Below are positions 25,271-33,787 of a stretch of 64,000 bases of DNA, one piece after another (the first letter of the stretch is position 1; each line of letters starts with the position of its first letter). Both the position numbers and the translations under genes were made by a program. The notes beneath the pieces were generated by a model, which was not told the DNA's origin, ran no database searches, and worked only from the letters and a program-made list of their open reading frames with translations. The DNA is from Aalborgiella sp031422495 (GTDB taxonomy: Bacteria; Pseudomonadota; Gammaproteobacteria; Burkholderiales; Burkholderiaceae_C): the NCBI GenBank assembly GCA_031422495.1, contig JANPLX010000100.1:1-64000 (forward strand). Reading direction: 5' to 3'.

Positions 25271-26767
25271 ATGAGCCAAGTTACCAACTCCGTTCGCTTC
25301 GTCCTCGACGGCAAGATCGTCGAGGCGCAGGGCGCGCGGCGCACCACAACTGTCTTGGACTATTTGCGCGAGCAAATGCATCGCACCGGTACCAAAGAGG
25401 GCTGCGCTGAGGGGGATTGTGGGGCTTGCGTGGTTTTAGTGGGCGAGTTGAACGCGGCAGGAACAGGCGTTGACTATGTGCCGACGAACAGCTGTATGCA
25501 ATTGCTGCCCTCGTTAGACGGCAAATCCATCAAAACTGTGGAAAGTTTGAAACGTGCTGATGGTACGTTGCATCCGATCCAAGAGTCTATGGCGACTTGC
25601 TTTGGCTCGCAATGCGGTTTTTGCACACCGGGTATTGTGATGAGTTTGGCGGGTTTGGTGCAAACCAACACCGCACCGAACCGTACAGAAATCAACGATG
25701 CGCTGAGTGGCAATTTGTGCCGCTGCACAGGCTACAAACCCATCATCGACGCCACCTTACAAGCCTGCAAAGCAGCGCCCGAGCAGCTGAAAATCGAAGA
25801 CGAAGCCGACATCGCCCTGCTCAAAAACATCCGCCGCGCCGCTGTGCCGATTTACAACTTGGATGGCGATATCGTCGTGCAGCCCGTCGTGCGCACCCGC
25901 AAGGGCAACGAATTTGTCGCTCCTGCCACAGTGGCAGAGGTGGCTGATTACCTCGTCAAACACCCCAACGCCACGCTACTCGCAGGCAGCACAGAGATCG
26001 GTCTGCAGGTCAACAAGCAGTTCACCCGCCCCGACAACATCGTTTACTTGGGTAATGTCACCGAACTGAAAACGATTACCTCTAAAAACGGCATGTGGCA
26101 CATTGGCGCAGCCGTGTCGCTCACGCAAGTTCAAAACCTTATTGGTGATACCTATCCTGACTTTGCCGAGGTGCTACGTCGATTTGGCTCACCGCCTATC
26201 CGCTCGACCGCGACCTTAGCCGGCAATATCGCCAACGGCTCGCCGATTGGTGATTCCATGCCGTGTTTGCTCGCTTTGGGGGCAACGATGACGCTACGCC
26301 GTGGTGACAAAACGCGCCAAGTTGCTTTGGAAAACTTCTATACCGGCATGAAGAAAAACGTGCTGCAAGCGGGCGAATTCATTGAAGCTGTACTCTTGCC
26401 GCAACCCAAAAAGGGTAGCGCCTTCCGCGCCCACAAAATCAGCAAACGCTTCGACCAGGACATCTCTGCCATCGTCTGCGCCATGAGCTACGTGCTGGTG
26501 GGTGGCAAGTTCAAAAATGTCAAAATAGCCTACAACGGTTTAGCATCGTCACCCTGTCGTGCTCCTAAATTAGAAGCAATATTAGAAGAAAATACGCCGG
26601 CTAATGTGCAAAGTGCAGCGCTTGATGCGGCAATCACTGCCAGTTTTCCTGCGCGTGACGGCTTGCGTGCCACTTGGGCGTATCGCTCCTTGGTTGCGCG
26701 CAATTTGGTGATGCAATTTGTGGAAGAGTCAATCGAATCCTCAGACCTCATGAAGGAGACTGTGTAA
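25271..26767 (+). CDS. xdhA: Xanthine dehydrogenase small subunit (FeS/FAD), with in-frame repeat
   Basis: A 498-residue subunit with two [2Fe-2S] domains and an FAD domain. Cluster ligands are in GCAEGDCGACVV, CGFCTPGIVMS and LCRCTGYKP. The FAD-binding segment LLAGSTEIGLQVNK and the STATLAGNIANGSPIGD loop follow. Electrons from the molybdenum site in XdhB pass through the clusters to FAD and NAD+. Residues about 431-446 (APKLEAILEENTPANV) are encoded by a diverged copy of the dispersed element at 26561-26606, in the variable linker of the C-terminal domain. GAGGTC precedes the ATG. The stop overlaps the xdhB start by one base. Confidence 0.96.
   Translation: MSQVTNSVRFVLDGKIVEAQGARRTTTVLDYLREQMHRTGTKEGCAEGDCGACVVLVGELNAAGTGVDYVPTNSCMQLLPSLDGKSIKTVESLKRADGTLHPIQESMATCFGSQCGFCTPGIVMSLAGLVQTNTAPNRTEINDALSGNLCRCTGYKPIIDATLQACKAAPEQLKIEDEADIALLKNIRRAAVPIYNLDGDIVVQPVVRTRKGNEFVAPATVAEVADYLVKHPNATLLAGSTEIGLQVNKQFTRPDNIVYLGNVTELKTITSKNGMWHIGAAVSLTQVQNLIGDTYPDFAEVLRRFGSPPIRSTATLAGNIANGSPIGDSMPCLLALGATMTLRRGDKTRQVALENFYTGMKKNVLQAGEFIEAVLLPQPKKGSAFRAHKISKRFDQDISAIVCAMSYVLVGGKFKNVKIAYNGLASSPCRAPKLEAILEENTPANVQSAALDAAITASFPARDGLRATWAYRSLVARNLVMQFVEESIESSDLMKETV
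26561..26606 (+). repeat. Dispersed palindromic element inside xdhA
   Basis: The 17-base core GCTCCTAAATTAGAAGC (26561-26577) and a block ending AATACGCCGGCTAATG occur at the same spacing as in intergenic copies. It is read in frame. Confidence 0.65.
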
Positions 26768-29181
26768 TGAATGCACCTACCACGCTCAAAGAACTGATGC
26801 CAAACTTGGCCGACTCAGCGGCTCAGGGCACAGACGTAATCCACGAATCCGCCCGACTACACGTCACCGGCGAAGCGGTCTACACCGACGACATTCCCGA
26901 ACTGCGTGGAACGCTCTATGCAGCGCTGATTTTGTCCCCCGTCGCCCACGGCGAGTTGATTGGTGAGGGCATTGACCGCGCCGCCATCCTAGCTGAGCAT
27001 GGTGTGGTGGCGGTTTACACAGCGAGCGACATTCCGGGTGAAAACAACTGCGGCCCAATCATCCATGACGACCCGTTTCTGGCTTCTGGGAAGGTCGAAT
27101 TCATCGGCCAAGCCATTGCAGTGGTCGTGGCACGGGACATGCTTTACGCCCGCGAAGTCGCTAAAAAAGCGGTGGTCAAAGTTAAAGAATTACCAGCGAT
27201 TTTGACGATTGACGAAGCCATGACAGCCAAAAGCTTCATCATGCCACCCAAAGGAATCACACGTGGCACGCCGGCCGAGGCCATCAAAACCGCGTCGCAC
27301 ACCCTCAAAGGCGAAACCACCTGCGGCCAGCAGGAGCAGTTTTACCTAGAAGGCCAAATCACCTACGCTGTACCGCGTGAAGATGGTCAATTGACGCTGT
27401 ATGTGTCGACCCAACACCCCGACGGCAACCAGCGCGAAGCAGCAGCAGCGCTGAATTTGTCCACGAATGACGTCGAAGTGATCTGCCGCCGCATGGGCGG
27501 TGCTTTTGGCGGCAAAGAGGGCAATGCCAGCATCTTCTCGCAAAGTGCAGCATTGGCAGCCTTCAAGCTGCAAAAGCCGGTAAAACTGCGTGTGAACCGT
27601 GATGACGACATGATGATCACCGGTAAACGCCACGATTTCCGCGCCCAATACGAGGTGGGTTTCGATGACGCCGGCCATATTTTGGGTGTTGACGTGGTTT
27701 TAGCCTCGCGCTGCGGCTACAGCACCGACTTTTCTGGCCCAGTGAACGACCGCGCCGTGTTGCACATCGACAACTGCTATTACCTGCCGAATCTTTCCAT
27801 CATCAGCCACCGATGCAAAACCAATATGCAAAGCGCCACAGCGTTTCGCGGCTTTGGCGGCCCGCAGGGCATGTTTGCGATTGAGACGGTCATCGAGCAG
27901 ATTGCCCAAAAATTAGGAAAAGACCCGTTGGACGTGCGTAAGGCCAATTTGTACAAAGACGCTGCGGTTTCTGGCAATATTGACACGATCACCACCCAAT
28001 ACGGCCAGCAGATTGAAGACTGGATTGGCGATAAGGTGATGACTCAATTAGAAGAGGAATCTAACTATACCCAGCGCAGAATAAGCCTAGCTAGCTACAA
28101 CAAAACGAGCAAGTACAAGAAGAAGGGCATCGCCCTCGTACCGTTGAAATTCGGTATCAGCTTCACCGCCACCATGTTGAATCAGGGCGGCGCGCTGCTG
28201 AATATTTACATGGACGGCTCGGTCAGCGTCAACCATGGCGGCACGGAGATGGGGCAGGGCTTGAACACCAAAATGGCGCAGGTCGCGGCGGATGGTTTGG
28301 GCATTCCGGTCAGCTTGGTTCGGGTGACGGGTACGGACACGCAGAAAGTGCCGAACGCCTCGGCCACAGCGGCTTCTAGCGGTGCAGACATCAACGGTGC
28401 GGCGGTGAATAACGCTTGCGACCAGATGCGGGTTCGCTTGGCTGCAGTGGCAGGGCGGATGCTTAATTGCGCACCAGATGCTATTAAATTCATAGCTGGA
28501 CAGGCAATAAATACGCCGGCTATGTCTAAAAATGACACTAAAAATAGTGTTTCATGGCAAGAAGTCGTCAAACAAGCTTGGCTAGACCGCGTCGGCCTGT
28601 CTGTGACGGGGTTTTACATGACACCAGACATCAAATACGACTTCGCCACCCTGAACGGCAAGGCGTTTTACTACTTCTGCTACGGCGCAGCGGTGACCGA
28701 GGTCGAAATCGACACCCGCACTGGCGAGTGGTGGCTGCAAAAGGTCGATATCGTGCACGACGCCGGCAAATCCATCAACCCTGCTATTGATTTAGGTCAA
28801 ATCGAAGGCGCTTACGTGCAAGGCATGGGCTGGTTGACGATGGAGGAGTGCATTTGGGACATGAAAGCCAAGACGATCGATGGCGTGGACGGACTGGGTC
28901 GCGGAAAACTCCTCACCCACGGCCCCAGCACCTACAAAATCCCGGTGGCGAGTGACATTCCGGAGCATTTCAAAGTCAGCTTTTTCGACGGCGAAAACAT
29001 CAAACCCACGCCGTTTAAGAGCAAAGCCGTCGGCGAGCCGCCGCTGATGCTGGCTTTAAGTGCGTATTTTGCGATCCGTGACGCCGTCAGCGCCTCTGCA
29101 GACCACAAAGTCCCCGTTTTCATGGACGCACCTGCTACACCAGAGCGGATTTTGATGGCTTGCGAAGCCTTGAAACGCTAA
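26767..29181 (+). CDS. xdhB: Xanthine dehydrogenase large (molybdopterin) subunit, with in-frame repeat
   Basis: An 804-residue molybdenum hydroxylase subunit that oxidises hypoxanthine and xanthine to urate. Molybdopterin-contacting motifs include RRMGGAFGGKE, ATAFRGFGGPQG, TEMGQGLNTK and the VGEPPLML segment with the catalytic Glu. The ATG at 26767 overlaps the xdhA stop. Residues about 572-587 (AIKFIAGQAINTPAMS) are encoded by an almost consensus copy of the dispersed element, and the following SKNDTKNSVS is also AT-rich. From memory, related XdhB proteins have a shorter surface loop here. The frame is intact and the catalytic motifs are unaffected. Confidence 0.96.
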   Translation: MNAPTTLKELMPNLADSAAQGTDVIHESARLHVTGEAVYTDDIPELRGTLYAALILSPVAHGELIGEGIDRAAILAEHGVVAVYTASDIPGENNCGPIIHDDPFLASGKVEFIGQAIAVVVARDMLYAREVAKKAVVKVKELPAILTIDEAMTAKSFIMPPKGITRGTPAEAIKTASHTLKGETTCGQQEQFYLEGQITYAVPREDGQLTLYVSTQHPDGNQREAAAALNLSTNDVEVICRRMGGAFGGKEGNASIFSQSAALAAFKLQKPVKLRVNRDDDMMITGKRHDFRAQYEVGFDDAGHILGVDVVLASRCGYSTDFSGPVNDRAVLHIDNCYYLPNLSIISHRCKTNMQSATAFRGFGGPQGMFAIETVIEQIAQKLGKDPLDVRKANLYKDAAVSGNIDTITTQYGQQIEDWIGDKVMTQLEEESNYTQRRISLASYNKTSKYKKKGIALVPLKFGISFTATMLNQGGALLNIYMDGSVSVNHGGTEMGQGLNTKMAQVAADGLGIPVSLVRVTGTDTQKVPNASATAASSGADINGAAVNNACDQMRVRLAAVAGRMLNCAPDAIKFIAGQAINTPAMSKNDTKNSVSWQEVVKQAWLDRVGLSVTGFYMTPDIKYDFATLNGKAFYYFCYGAAVTEVEIDTRTGEWWLQKVDIVHDAGKSINPAIDLGQIEGAYVQGMGWLTMEECIWDMKAKTIDGVDGLGRGKLLTHGPSTYKIPVASDIPEHFKVSFFDGENIKPTPFKSKAVGEPPLMLALSAYFAIRDAVSASADHKVPVFMDAPATPERILMACEALKR
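28480..28525 (+). repeat. Dispersed palindromic element inside xdhB
   Basis: Core GCTATTAAATTCATAGC at 28480-28496 is followed by GCAATAAATACGCCGGCT, identical over 18 bases to the intergenic copies at 14396 and 50549. It is read in frame. Confidence 0.9.
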
Positions 29182-29187
29182 AAATAC

Positions 29188-29238
29188 CGCTCGCCCTGAG
29201 CCTGTCGAAGGGTTTCGACAAGCTCAACCCGAACGGAT
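29188..29238. repeat. Second class of dispersed repeat between xdhB and xdhC
   Basis: GCCCTGAGCCTGTCGAAGGG followed by TTCGACAAGCTCAACCCGAACGG; the arms TGTCGAA (29203-29209) and TTCGACA (29214-29220) form a perfect stem. Sequences of this GAGCCTGTCGAAGGG type are common extragenic repeats in Proteobacteria. In the transcript it would form a hairpin about 40 bp before the xdhC start. Confidence 0.8.
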
Positions 29239-29260
29239 ACTTCAAAAAATTAGGAAAAAA

Positions 29261-30160
29261 GTGGATTTCACCGCCGAATTTCAACGACTTTTGGCCAGTG
29301 AAGACGCAGTAGTTGTCTCCATAGCGTCCACCCAAGGCTCAGTCCCGCGCGAGACGGGGACGTGGATGGCGGTGTTTGCCGGCCACATCGTCGGCACGAT
29401 AGGCGGCGGTCACGTCGAATTTGAAGCCATTACCGAAGCTAGAGCGCTTTTACGCGGCAATTATTCTTCAGAGCCGTCGTTCCCGCGAAGGCGGGAATCC
29501 ACTGCGGATGACAGCACAAGTTCGTATGCAAAACGATATGTCTTAGGCCCAAGCCTAGGCCAATGCTGCGGTGGTGTGATGACTTTATGCTATCAAAAAT
29601 ATAGCTATTTAGGCATTAAATACGACGGCTATAGCCAAAATATGCCTAAAAATGAGGCATTTAAGTCGATTTCATACCCAAAACTCCAAAACGTCGCCCT
29701 ATTCGGCGGCGGTCACGTCGGCAAAGCCATCGTCAATATCCTCAGCACCTTGCCCATGCAGGTGATGTGGATCGACAGCCGCGATGAAATCTTCCCAGAC
29801 GAGCTTCCCAGTAATGTCATCTGCGAACATTCCGACCCTGTGCAAGCCGCAGTCAACGACTTAGCTGCCGGCTGCCACATCCTCATCATGAGCTTCAGCC
29901 ACGCCGAAGACCTAGACATCGTCGCCGCATGCCTATTGCGCCAGCGGGAAAGGGCGGATTTGTCTTTCATAGGCTTGATTGGCAGCAAAACCAAGTGGGC
30001 AACTTTTCGGCATCGACTTGAGGACAGAGGATTCACCGCGTCGGAATTGGCGCACGTCACCTGTCCGATAGGGGTAGACGGTGTGAAAGGGAAGGAGCCT
30101 GAGGTGATTGCGGTTGGGGTGGCGGCACAATTACTAAAATTGCGAAGTTTAACCTCTTAA
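29261..30160 (+). CDS. xdhC: Xanthine dehydrogenase accessory protein XdhC, with two in-frame repeats
   Basis: A 299-residue XdhC/CoxI protein that binds and sulfurates the molybdenum cofactor and delivers it to XdhB. The start is GTG at 29261. Conserved blocks are STQGSVPRETGTWM, GTIGGGHVEFEA, GPSLGQCCGGV with the cysteine pair, the Rossmann motif VALFGGGHVGKAIV, and FIGLIGSKTKWATF. Two segments between these blocks are repeats: residues 73-81 (SFPRRREST) come from a palindromic TTCCCGC/GCGGGAA unit, and residues about 110-125 (YQKYSYLGIKYDGYSQ) from the dispersed element. These make the middle of the protein longer and more tyrosine- and lysine-rich than usual. All functional blocks remain in one frame. 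Confidence 0.93.
   Translation: MDFTAEFQRLLASEDAVVVSIASTQGSVPRETGTWMAVFAGHIVGTIGGGHVEFEAITEARALLRGNYSSEPSFPRRRESTADDSTSSYAKRYVLGPSLGQCCGGVMTLCYQKYSYLGIKYDGYSQNMPKNEAFKSISYPKLQNVALFGGGHVGKAIVNILSTLPMQVMWIDSRDEIFPDELPSNVICEHSDPVQAAVNDLAAGCHILIMSFSHAEDLDIVAACLLRQRERADLSFIGLIGSKTKWATFRHRLEDRGFTASELAHVTCPIGVDGVKGKEPEVIAVGVAAQLLKLRSLTS
29477..29501. repeat. REP-like palindrome inside xdhC
   Basis: TTCCCGCGAAGGCGGGAA at 29480-29497 is a perfect 7-bp inverted repeat around GAAG, within the longer GTCGTTCCCGC...GCGGGAATCCA unit widely seen as an extragenic repeat. Here it is translated in frame as SFPRRREST. Confidence 0.85.
29588..29634 (+). repeat. Dispersed palindromic element inside xdhC
   Basis: Core GCTATCAAAAATATAGC (29588-29604) is followed by GGCATTAAATACGACGGCTA. 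Same layout as the intergenic copies; read in frame. Confidence 0.85.
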
Positions 30161-30168
30161 GTATGTAT

Positions 30169-30213
30169 CTAGCCGGCGTATTTATTGCCTACAGCGCTAT
30201 TAAAAATATAGTA
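30169..30213 (-). repeat. Dispersed palindromic element, intergenic copy after xdhC
   Basis: Reverse copy: CTAGCCGGCGTATTTATTGCC, spacer, then GCTATTAAAAATATAG. It fills the 70-bp gap between xdhC and the methyltransferase gene. Confidence 0.88.
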
Positions 30214-30230
30214 ATTTGAGTTTAAAAACT

Positions 30231-30857
30231 ATGTCATCAAAAGAACTCAAACATATCGCAAAGATCACTATCGCGCATTACGACAGCAGCGCAGAATCGT
30301 TTTGGCAAGGCACCAAAGACCACGATGTGAGCCAAAACATTGCCGCATTGTTGCAATACATAGAAGTGCCTGCGCCGTTTGAGTTGCTTGATTTCGGTTG
30401 TGGGCCAGGGCGGGATTTGAAGACTTTTAAGTCCCTAGGTCACCATCCCGTCGGGCTTGAGGGTGCGACGGCTTTGGCAGCGATGGCGCGTGAATTCAGC
30501 GGCTGCGAGGTGTGGGAGCAGAATTTTTTAGAGTTAGCGCTTCCCAAAGCATGTTTTGACGGTATTTTTGCTAACGCCGTGCTGTTTCATGTGCCAAGTG
30601 CCGCTTTACCCAACATATTGACTCAGCTTTACGAGACGCTCAAACCCGGCGGCGTGCTGTTTTGCTCCAATCCGCGAGGTGAAGGCCAAGAAGGCTGGCA
30701 AGGCGATCGTTATGGTGCTTATCACGACTTAGAAACGTGGCGCGGCTACATGACAGCAGCTGGCTTTGCTGAATTAACCCATTACTACCGACCTGCTGGG
30801 CTGCCGATTGAGCAGCAGCCTTGGTTGGCGACGGTGTGGCGCAGGCCGAGTATTTAG
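30231..30857 (+). CDS. Class I SAM-dependent methyltransferase
   Basis: A 208-residue protein with the SAM-binding motif I LLDFGCGPGRDLKTF and an acidic ribose-binding residue in GLEGATA. The post-I and motif II regions are FDGIFANAVLFHVPSA and LKPGGVLFCSNPRG. The late KPGG motif and overall length fit the Methyltransf_11/25 group. The substrate is unknown. I use the ATG at 30231; a TTG at 30216 is possible. It converges with proQ, with only 3 bp between stops. Confidence 0.85.
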   Translation: MSSKELKHIAKITIAHYDSSAESFWQGTKDHDVSQNIAALLQYIEVPAPFELLDFGCGPGRDLKTFKSLGHHPVGLEGATALAAMAREFSGCEVWEQNFLELALPKACFDGIFANAVLFHVPSAALPNILTQLYETLKPGGVLFCSNPRGEGQEGWQGDRYGAYHDLETWRGYMTAAGFAELTHYYRPAGLPIEQQPWLATVWRRPSI

Positions 30858-30860
30858 GGA

Positions 30861-31514
30861 TTATTTCGCCAATTCTTTGGATTTGTTCAACATGGCTTGA
30901 ACCGCACGTTCGTCCAAGCCATACATGTCAGCAAACTCTGCAGCGCTCTTGCCGCTGCTCTCAAAAGCACGTTTTAAAGCCGTTTGTTTGGCAAATTTAG
31001 CGTCGTACTCTGCTAAGGCCTCTTCTAGCAACAGCGTTGCCTCGGCTTCATTGGTTTGCACGCGCAATTGGTACTCTTGGCGGCTCAGGCCGCTAGCTTC
31101 GAAGGCTTTTACCAGTTGCGCTCTGAACTCTGAACGCAGGTCGATTTTGGATCTGGCTTGGCGTCGGCTGAAAAGCTGCAGTAGCGACACGTAAACGTGC
31201 TCTGGCGAAACGTCTTCGCCTGGATTGCCTTGCAAATCATGGCGTTTGTTGCCAGAAACGACGCATTGCAAATAGCGCGTTGACCGCGCGTGGAAGCCCA
31301 AAGCGGCTTTCAGGCTGTCTTTTTGGAAAACATCCGGATGCGCTGCCATCAGGTCTTGGTAAGTACCTAATTTGAGGGGCATAAACGCGTTACCAAACAG
31401 GTGAGGGTAGAGTTCAAACAGCTTTTGCAAGACAGGTTGGACATCTATTTTTGGTTTAACAGGTTTTTCAGCGGATTGGGACGTGATCTCAGGCGTTTGG
31501 ATAGGTTCGGTCAT
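30861..31514 (-). CDS. proQ: ProQ/FinO-family RNA chaperone
   Basis: A 217-residue protein. A short charged N-terminus precedes the ProQ/FinO domain (about residues 28-130): PVLQKLFELYPHLFGNAFMPLKLG, then LGFHARSTRYLQCVVSGNKRHDLQG, the most conserved RNA-binding surface of the family. The C-terminal half is helical, with repeated AAEFADMYGLDERAVQAML-like segments. Family members bind structured sRNAs and mRNA 3' ends. It lies downstream of hemL on the same strand, separated by a copy of the dispersed element. Confidence 0.9.
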   Translation of the reverse strand: MTEPIQTPEITSQSAEKPVKPKIDVQPVLQKLFELYPHLFGNAFMPLKLGTYQDLMAAHPDVFQKDSLKAALGFHARSTRYLQCVVSGNKRHDLQGNPGEDVSPEHVYVSLLQLFSRRQARSKIDLRSEFRAQLVKAFEASGLSRQEYQLRVQTNEAEATLLLEEALAEYDAKFAKQTALKRAFESSGKSAAEFADMYGLDERAVQAMLNKSKELAK

Positions 31515-31523
31515 AATTTGAGG

Positions 31524-31572
31524 TTGCTATATTTTTAATAGCAATACAGGCAATAAATATGCTGGCTAACGG
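31524..31572 (+). repeat. Dispersed palindromic element, intergenic copy between proQ and hemL
   Basis: Core GCTATATTTTTAATAGC at 31526-31542, then GGCAATAAATATGCTGGCTAA. One of the slightly diverged copies. Confidence 0.82.
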
Positions 31573-31607
31573 CGTATTACAGTGTTTTTTGAGTGAAAGA
31601 GGGTCAA

Positions 31608-32921
31608 TTATAGCGATTTAAACACGTCAGCTGCGACTGCAATCGTTTCATCAATGTCAGCGTCTGTGTGCGCGCTGCTCACGAAGCCAGCTTCGTACAA
31701 GGCGGGCGCGATGTAAATGCCACGATCCAGCAGGCCGTGGAATAGCTTGTTGAAGCGCGGGCTGTCGGTGGTCATCACTTTGGCGTAGTTTTGCGGCAGC
31801 TCGTTCATCAAGAAAAAGCCAAACATGCCACCCTGGCTGTCACCGCAGAAGGGCACACCAGCGGCTTGGGCGGCTTGGGTCAAACCAGACACCAGATTTT
31901 GCGTTTTGCGCCCGAGTTCTTCAAAGAAACCGGGTTTTTGGATCTCTTTCAAGGTTGCCAAGCCACAAGCGGTGGCTACTGGGTTGCCCGACAGCGTGCC
32001 CGCTTGGTAAACCCCGCCCAGCGGTGCCAAGTGCTCCATGATGGCGCGGGAAGCGCCAAAAGCCGCCAGTGGCATGCCACCGCCGATGACTTTGCCCAGC
32101 ACAGTGATATCAGGTTTGATGCCCAAAACCGCCTGCGCACTGCCCAAAGCGACGCGGCAGCCAGACATGACTTCGTCAAATATCAGCAGCGCGCTATATT
32201 CGGAACATAGCTCACGGCAACGGGTGGCGAAAGCGTGGCTGGCGCGGACGAAGTTCATGTTGCCAGCTATCGGCTCGATCATGACGCAGGCCAGTTCTTT
32301 GCCATGCTGTGCAAAGGCTTCTTCCAGCTGGGGAATGTTGTTGAACTCCAGCACCAAGGTGTCTTTCACCACGTCTGCAGGCACGCCTGAGCTGGTGGGG
32401 TGGCCAAAAGTGGCCAAACCAGAGCCGGCTTTGACCAACAGCGCATCAGCATGGCCGTGGTAGCAGCCCTCAAATTTGATGAATTTAACGCGTCCCGTGG
32501 CACCCCTAGCCAAGCGAATAGCGCTCATAGAGGCTTCGGTGCCTGAGCTAACTAAGCGCACCATCTCCATCGAAGGCACCAACTTAATGATTTCTTCAGC
32601 TAATTCGACCTCACGCTCTGTCGGTGCACCGAATGAAAATCCATCTAAAGCGGCTTTTTGTACGGCTTCTAGCACGGCTGGGTGGCCGTGGCCCAAAATC
32701 ATCGGACCCCAAGAGCCGATGTAATCAATATAGCGCTGACCGTTGGCATCCCAAAAGTAGGCGCCTTGGGCGCGTTTGACGAAGCGAGGTGTACCGCCTA
32801 CGGCTTTGAATGCGCGAACCGGAGAGTTAACGCCGCCCGGAATGCTGCGTTTAGCGCGCTCAAACAATTCGACGTTGCTGTCTTGATTTGCGGCATTTTG
32901 TAAGCTTTTAGTTGTATTCAT
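31608..32921 (-). CDS. hemL: Glutamate-1-semialdehyde 2,1-aminomutase
   Basis: A 437-residue class III PLP enzyme making 5-aminolevulinate for haem synthesis. The diagnostic N-terminal SIPGGVNSPVRAFKAVGGTP is present, along with GSWGPMILGHGHP, LVSSGTEASMSAIRLARG and the PLP lysine in LGKVIGGGMPLAAFG. Length is standard. A compact hairpin lies 20 bp upstream in its leader (32942-32959). Haem supply is relevant to the many cytochromes encoded nearby, but no operon link is apparent. Confidence 0.97.
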   Translation of the reverse strand: MNTTKSLQNAANQDSNVELFERAKRSIPGGVNSPVRAFKAVGGTPRFVKRAQGAYFWDANGQRYIDYIGSWGPMILGHGHPAVLEAVQKAALDGFSFGAPTEREVELAEEIIKLVPSMEMVRLVSSGTEASMSAIRLARGATGRVKFIKFEGCYHGHADALLVKAGSGLATFGHPTSSGVPADVVKDTLVLEFNNIPQLEEAFAQHGKELACVMIEPIAGNMNFVRASHAFATRCRELCSEYSALLIFDEVMSGCRVALGSAQAVLGIKPDITVLGKVIGGGMPLAAFGASRAIMEHLAPLGGVYQAGTLSGNPVATACGLATLKEIQKPGFFEELGRKTQNLVSGLTQAAQAAGVPFCGDSQGGMFGFFLMNELPQNYAKVMTTDSPRFNKLFHGLLDRGIYIAPALYEAGFVSSAHTDADIDETIAVAADVFKSL

Positions 32922-32941
32922 GGTTCAAGAATTTTAAAACG

Positions 32942-32959
32942 AAGCGCAAAACTGCGCTT
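32942..32959 (-). promoter_or_regulatory. Stem-loop in the hemL leader
   Basis: AAGCGCA (32942-32948) and TGCGCTT (32953-32959) form a perfect 7-bp stem with a four-base loop, flanked by A and T runs on both sides, so it could terminate in either direction. It lies between the divergent hemL and rubredoxin genes. Transcription from any hemL promoter upstream of it would pass through it. Confidence 0.55.
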
Positions 32960-33070
32960 TTATAGTTGATTACCCCTAGTGCAAGAAGTAACAAGACGGC
33001 TATTTGTCGGATTATCCCGACACCCAAATGTTAGAAAGTGTAATTTCAGTCAATTGCTGTCCTACAATGG

Positions 33071-33280
33071 ATGAATTCTAATCTTTGTACGAAGGCGACG
33101 CTGGCGGTGACTGATTCTAAAACTTGGTTGTGTTTAATCTGTGGTTGGTTGTATGAAGAGAAGCTGGGCTCGCCTGACGACGGCATACCGCCAGGTACAC
33201 CTTGGGCACAAGTTCCCATGAATTGGACTTGTCCTGAGTGTGGCGCACGTAAAGAAGATTTTGAGATGGTTGAGATTTAA
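33071..33280 (+). CDS. Rubredoxin
   Basis: A 69-residue iron protein. The four Cys ligands are in CLICGWLY and CPECGARKEDF. The intervening EEKLGSPDDGIPPGTPW is the classical rubredoxin loop and WTCPECGA the C-terminal knuckle. About 15 non-conserved residues precede the domain. It carries single electrons in the cytoplasm; the partner is unknown. In many Betaproteobacteria a rubredoxin gene precedes the pilGHIJ operon, as here, with no obvious functional link. The 68 bp to the next gene contain imperfect AGATATCAG repeats. Confidence 0.95.
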   Translation: MNSNLCTKATLAVTDSKTWLCLICGWLYEEKLGSPDDGIPPGTPWAQVPMNWTCPECGARKEDFEMVEI

Positions 33281-33348
33281 GTAAAGATATCAGCAGAGAT
33301 ATCAGTAAATATATAAGTAGAGATCTGATTGATTTTTGGAGAAATACT

Positions 33349-33744
33349 ATGGCTACATCGAATACAGCATTGAAGATTTTGGTTATTGACGACAGCAACA
33401 CTGTGCGTCAAAGCGCGGAAATGTTTTTGCGCCAAGGCGGCCATGAGGTGTTTTTGGCGGAAGATGGTTTTGATGCACTGTCAAAAGTGAGTGATCACCA
33501 GCCAGACATGATTTTTTGCGATATTTTGATGCCGCGATTGGACGGTTATCAAACCTGCGCCATCATCAAGCGAAACCCGCATTACGAAAACATTCCTATC
33601 GTCATGTTGTCGTCCAAAGACGGCGTTTTTGACAAAGCGCGTGGCCGCATGGTCGGTGCACAGCAATATTTAACCAAACCTTTCATCAAAGACGCTTTGT
33701 TGCAATCTGTGCAGCATTTTGCTGGTCAGAAAGCTGTTCAGTAA
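33349..33744 (+). CDS. pilG: Response regulator, PilG-like (twitching chemosensory system)
   Basis: A 131-residue stand-alone receiver domain. The acidic pocket and phospho-Asp are in VIDDSNTVRQS and FCDILMPRLDGYQ, the switch residue in VMLSSKDGVFDKARG, and the conserved Lys in YLTKPF. As first gene of a pilG-pilH-pilI-pilJ-chpA operon it should be the ChpA target that promotes pilus extension. The order of genes, more than the domain itself, supports the PilG assignment. GGAG precedes the ATG. Confidence 0.88.
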   Translation: MATSNTALKILVIDDSNTVRQSAEMFLRQGGHEVFLAEDGFDALSKVSDHQPDMIFCDILMPRLDGYQTCAIIKRNPHYENIPIVMLSSKDGVFDKARGRMVGAQQYLTKPFIKDALLQSVQHFAGQKAVQ

Positions 33745-33787
33745 ATAGTGCATTAAACAGCGTTGAATAGCGCGTAAGAAAACAGTT

